Shown piece by piece: positions 6,889 to 8,824 of a stretch of 8,824 nucleotides of DNA. The DNA comes from Taibaiella sp. (GTDB lineage Bacteria; Bacteroidota; Bacteroidia; Chitinophagales; Chitinophagaceae). Where the stretch lies: assembly GCA_019454705.1 (NCBI GenBank), contig JACFNS010000073.1, forward strand, positions 1 to 8,824, read 5' to 3'. A program made the position numbers and the translations under genes. Below the pieces are notes generated by a model. The model ran no database searches. It had not been told where the DNA came from and saw only the letters and a list, made by a program, of their open reading frames with translations. Numbering within the stretch: position 1 is the first letter of the stretch; each line of letters starts with the position of its first letter.

Positions 6889-8090
6889 TATTTTCCTTTG
6901 AGCAAAAACTGGTTGAGGTGTTCTACCTGTATCTCGCGGTTGAAGACATTACGGGCTGCCTTGATGCAGTTTGCTTTAATTTTATTCAACTGTTCCTTAT
7001 CCATATTCACCACTTCTTTTATCCTTGCCGATATATTAGTATAATCGGCAGGAGTACAAGTCCAGCCTGTATGATGTTCATTAATAATCTGCTCACCTTC
7101 TCCACCACCTGAAAATATGATGGGCAGCCCGGCTGCCATAGCCTCATATATCTTAGACGGTATGGCGCCGTATATGGGCGTTACCAGCGGAATCAAAGTT
7201 ATATCATACTGCATCAATGTTGCAGGTATGGCTTCGCGGGTAACACTTTTGTGTAATACTACCCCCCGTTGCGGATTCTTTTTTATAAATTCCTGTATTT
7301 CGTTTCTTTCAGAACCCTCGCCATATATATGCAGCTCAGCGCCCAGCGATGCAAAATCAATCTTGTGGCAAATATCTTTTACACCTTGCGCCATGCCCAG
7401 CAGCCCTGCATATACAATGCGCAATTTATCAGATGGCTGCTTCTGCACGATGTCCCTTGTTTGCTCAAAACGATTGAAGTCAACACCATTGCGGAACAGT
7501 ATAGTTCGTTTGCTGCCTGTCTGCTCCAACCGTTCCGTTATTTCGGAAGACTGGCCCATGCAGGCGAAAGAACGGCGGTAGAGGTAACGCTCCAGTTTTT
7601 CCAGCCGCTTATACATATAGCCTTCTGAGATAGCACCTAGCCTGAGTGCTGACAAAGGCCAGATGTCAGATACATTCATGATATGCTTTGCACCAGCAAT
7701 ACGTGCGAGGGCTAAACCCGTAAGTCCGAGTGTGAGCGGTGGAGATTCGGTAATAACATAAGCAGGTTTGAATGCCCGTACCTTTGCGAGTGAAAACATT
7801 GCGGTAAATCCGAATGAGAGCATGCTGACTATGCGGGGGAATGACTTTTTGGAATGTGAGGCATACAGGGCATACCTTCTTACATCAATGCCATCTTTTT
7901 CATCCTTCATGGTGAACAAACCACGGTAGCCGTCGAAAACACGGCCCGTAGGGTAATTGGGCATGGCGGTGATGATAAGGATTTCCCAACCACGCTTCTG
8001 CAGACCTATCACCGTTTCGTAAAGACGTGATTGGGGCGCACCCATTTCGGGTGGAAAGTATTTTGTAAGCAGTACTAACTTTTTGTTCAA
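6888..8090 (-). CDS. GT4-type GT-B glycosyltransferase (WbuB-like)
   Basis: This 400-residue enzyme probably transfers a nucleotide-activated amino sugar onto a lipid-linked glycan intermediate at the cytoplasmic face of the inner membrane. Its N-terminal acceptor domain opens with LLTKYFPPEMGAPQSR, a WbuB-like start, with NVSDIWPLSALRLGAI near 139-154. The C-terminal donor domain has FRNGVDFNRF (199-208), YAGLLGMAQGV (227-237), YGEGSERNEI (256-265) and PSKIYEAMAAGLP (311-323), with E316 as the first Glu of the GT4 EX7E-type motif; the second Glu is not conserved. There is no signal peptide. The only start that keeps the first beta strand is a TTG at 8090, which overlaps the TGA of the CapK-like gene as TTGA; the next Met (16) lies beyond that strand. 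The next gene starts at its stop codon. WbuB relatives are often N-acetyl-L-fucosaminyl transferases, but donor identity cannot be assigned here. Confidence 0.9.
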   Translation of the reverse strand: MNKKLVLLTKYFPPEMGAPQSRLYETVIGLQKRGWEILIITAMPNYPTGRVFDGYRGLFTMKDEKDGIDVRRYALYASHSKKSFPRIVSMLSFGFTAMFSLAKVRAFKPAYVITESPPLTLGLTGLALARIAGAKHIMNVSDIWPLSALRLGAISEGYMYKRLEKLERYLYRRSFACMGQSSEITERLEQTGSKRTILFRNGVDFNRFEQTRDIVQKQPSDKLRIVYAGLLGMAQGVKDICHKIDFASLGAELHIYGEGSERNEIQEFIKKNPQRGVVLHKSVTREAIPATLMQYDITLIPLVTPIYGAIPSKIYEAMAAGLPIIFSGGGEGEQIINEHHTGWTCTPADYTNISARIKEVVNMDKEQLNKIKANCIKAARNVFNREIQVEHLNQFLLKGK

Positions 8091-8824
8091 TGCCTGTTCA
8101 GTTCCGAGTAAAAATGTTTCAGCTTTCCTGATGGGGGGCGTTCAATATGATGCACCCTGTTCAGTATTATATTCAGCCCGGGCTCAAGATATAAGCTAAT
8201 TTTCTGTTTTACCAATTCCTTTTCCTCAACTGTCAAATCCCGGTCGGACACAATGTCAAATGTAAATTCATTCAGCCCTGTTTGCCTGATGATGAATTCT
8301 TTTAATACACAGCTGGACTCCAGTACGCTGCGGGATATATAGTAAAATGTAAGCCCCGCTGCCGTTTTGCCGGAGGGCAGGATTATCATGTCGTTTGTAC
8401 GGCCATGCAGTTGTTGTAGGGTACGGTATATACCCACTCTTTCATTTTCAATAATTCCTGTATCGCATGTTTCATAACGTATCATGGGCAGGGCGGTATT
8501 GTATAAAGAGGTAGATAGTATTTGGCCATTTGACGTTTCAGTAAAAAGTGTCTCCTCCGTCAGCCTCCAATTGCCATCAGGCGCATCAAAGGCGGTAATG
8601 CAGGTTTCGGATAAGCCATATTCACGAATATGCGGAACACCAAAACCCTTTATTAATATTTCATGGTCTTCGGGCGTAGCAGTTTCAGATGTACTGATAC
8701 ATATTTTTACAGATGGGCAAATCTCTTTCAGGGTTGTACCCTTACTGATAAGATAACGTGCAAACCTGACTAATGCGCTTGTGTATCCGTAGATGTAATC
8801 AAACCCTTTGTTCCTGAATCGGTA
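8087..8824 (-). CDS. CapK/PaaK-like adenylate-forming enzyme, C-terminal 245 residues (runs off the window)
   Basis: The reading frame stays open from the stop at 8087 to the window edge. The internal Met at base 8485 is not the start. The fragment shows YIYGYTSALVRFARY (10-24), a region typical of CapK-like proteins. It also has ISTSETATPEDHE (43-55), REYGLSE (67-73, adenylate-forming motif A5), MIRYETCDTG (114-123, the A7 region) and PSGKLKHF close to the C-terminus, whose Lys fits the conserved A10 lysine. The family resembles phenylacetate-CoA ligase but is often found in capsule and O-antigen clusters, where its substrate is undefined. It may activate a carboxylic acid for attachment to a sugar (inference). 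Position 120 is Cys where Gly is usual before the ribose-binding Asp (D121). Full-length members are around 430-450 residues, so roughly the N-terminal 190-200 lie beyond 8824. Its TGA overlaps the glycosyltransferase TTG start. Confidence 0.85.
   Translation of the reverse strand, partial: YRFRNKGFDYIYGYTSALVRFARYLISKGTTLKEICPSVKICISTSETATPEDHEILIKGFGVPHIREYGLSETCITAFDAPDGNWRLTEETLFTETSNGQILSTSLYNTALPMIRYETCDTGIIENERVGIYRTLQQLHGRTNDMIILPSGKTAAGLTFYYISRSVLESSCVLKEFIIRQTGLNEFTFDIVSDRDLTVEEKELVKQKISLYLEPGLNIILNRVHHIERPPSGKLKHFYSELNRH

Noticed and set aside
6529..7044. 171-residue open frame on the plus strand
   Set aside because: It is antisense to the epimerase and glycosyltransferase genes, has no motif, and the opposite strand is clearly coding.
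1..8824. Defence system, mobile element, CRISPR array or RNA gene
   Set aside because: All long frames are explained by glycan biosynthesis enzymes. No transposase, repeat array, tRNA-like or rRNA sequence was seen on either strand.

Overview
This window is most likely a chromosomal surface-polysaccharide (O-antigen, capsule or exopolysaccharide) biosynthesis locus from a member of the Bacteroidota. A Chitinophagaceae or Sphingobacteriia relative is plausible but not provable from sequence alone. The evidence is moderate, AT-leaning base composition, near absence of Shine-Dalgarno sequences, stop/start junctions of the ATGA and TAATG kind, a TAnnTTTG-like box upstream of the first gene, and protein sequences that read like Bacteroidota versions of these families.

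Layout. Bases 1-266 are AT-rich and carry no gene; they hold two weak promoter candidates, one sigma-54-like and one Bacteroidota -7-like. Bases 267-2228 (+) encode a membrane-bound UDP-GlcNAc 4,6-dehydratase (CapD/WbpM/PglF type). All other genes lie on the minus strand, convergent with it, in one tightly packed operon that enters from beyond base 8824. In transcription order these are a CapK/PaaK-like adenylate-forming enzyme (N-terminus outside the window), a WbuB-like GT-B glycosyltransferase, a non-hydrolysing UDP-GlcNAc 2-epimerase, a SAM-dependent methyltransferase, a Gfo/Idh/MocA sugar oxidoreductase, a DegT-family PLP aminotransferase, and a small PglC-type polyprenyl-phosphate sugar-1-phosphate transferase. 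Junctions within the operon run from a 23-base overlap to a gap of at most 9 bases, so internal intergenic promoters are not possible and translational coupling is likely. The convergent ends meet at 2229-2280, where the dehydratase's terminator overlaps the 3' end of the transferase gene.

How the genes may work together (inference). The dehydratase, oxidoreductase, aminotransferase and 2-epimerase belong to families that turn UDP-GlcNAc or UDP-GlcNAcA into rare amino sugars. The transferase loads the first sugar phosphate on undecaprenyl phosphate at the inner membrane, and the GT4 enzyme adds a later residue. The methyltransferase and CapK-like protein may decorate a sugar or an intermediate, but their substrates cannot be read from sequence. 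No N-acetyltransferase, UDP-GlcNAc 6-dehydrogenase, flippase or polymerase is in the window, so the pathway must continue elsewhere.

The most unusual signal is not a gene. It is a near-ideal intrinsic-terminator structure (10-12 bp perfect stem plus T8) inside the methyltransferase coding sequence, on the sense strand of the operon. It could act as an attenuator or polarity site. Otherwise the window is a fairly ordinary glycan cluster, and I see no mobile element, CRISPR array, tRNA or rRNA.
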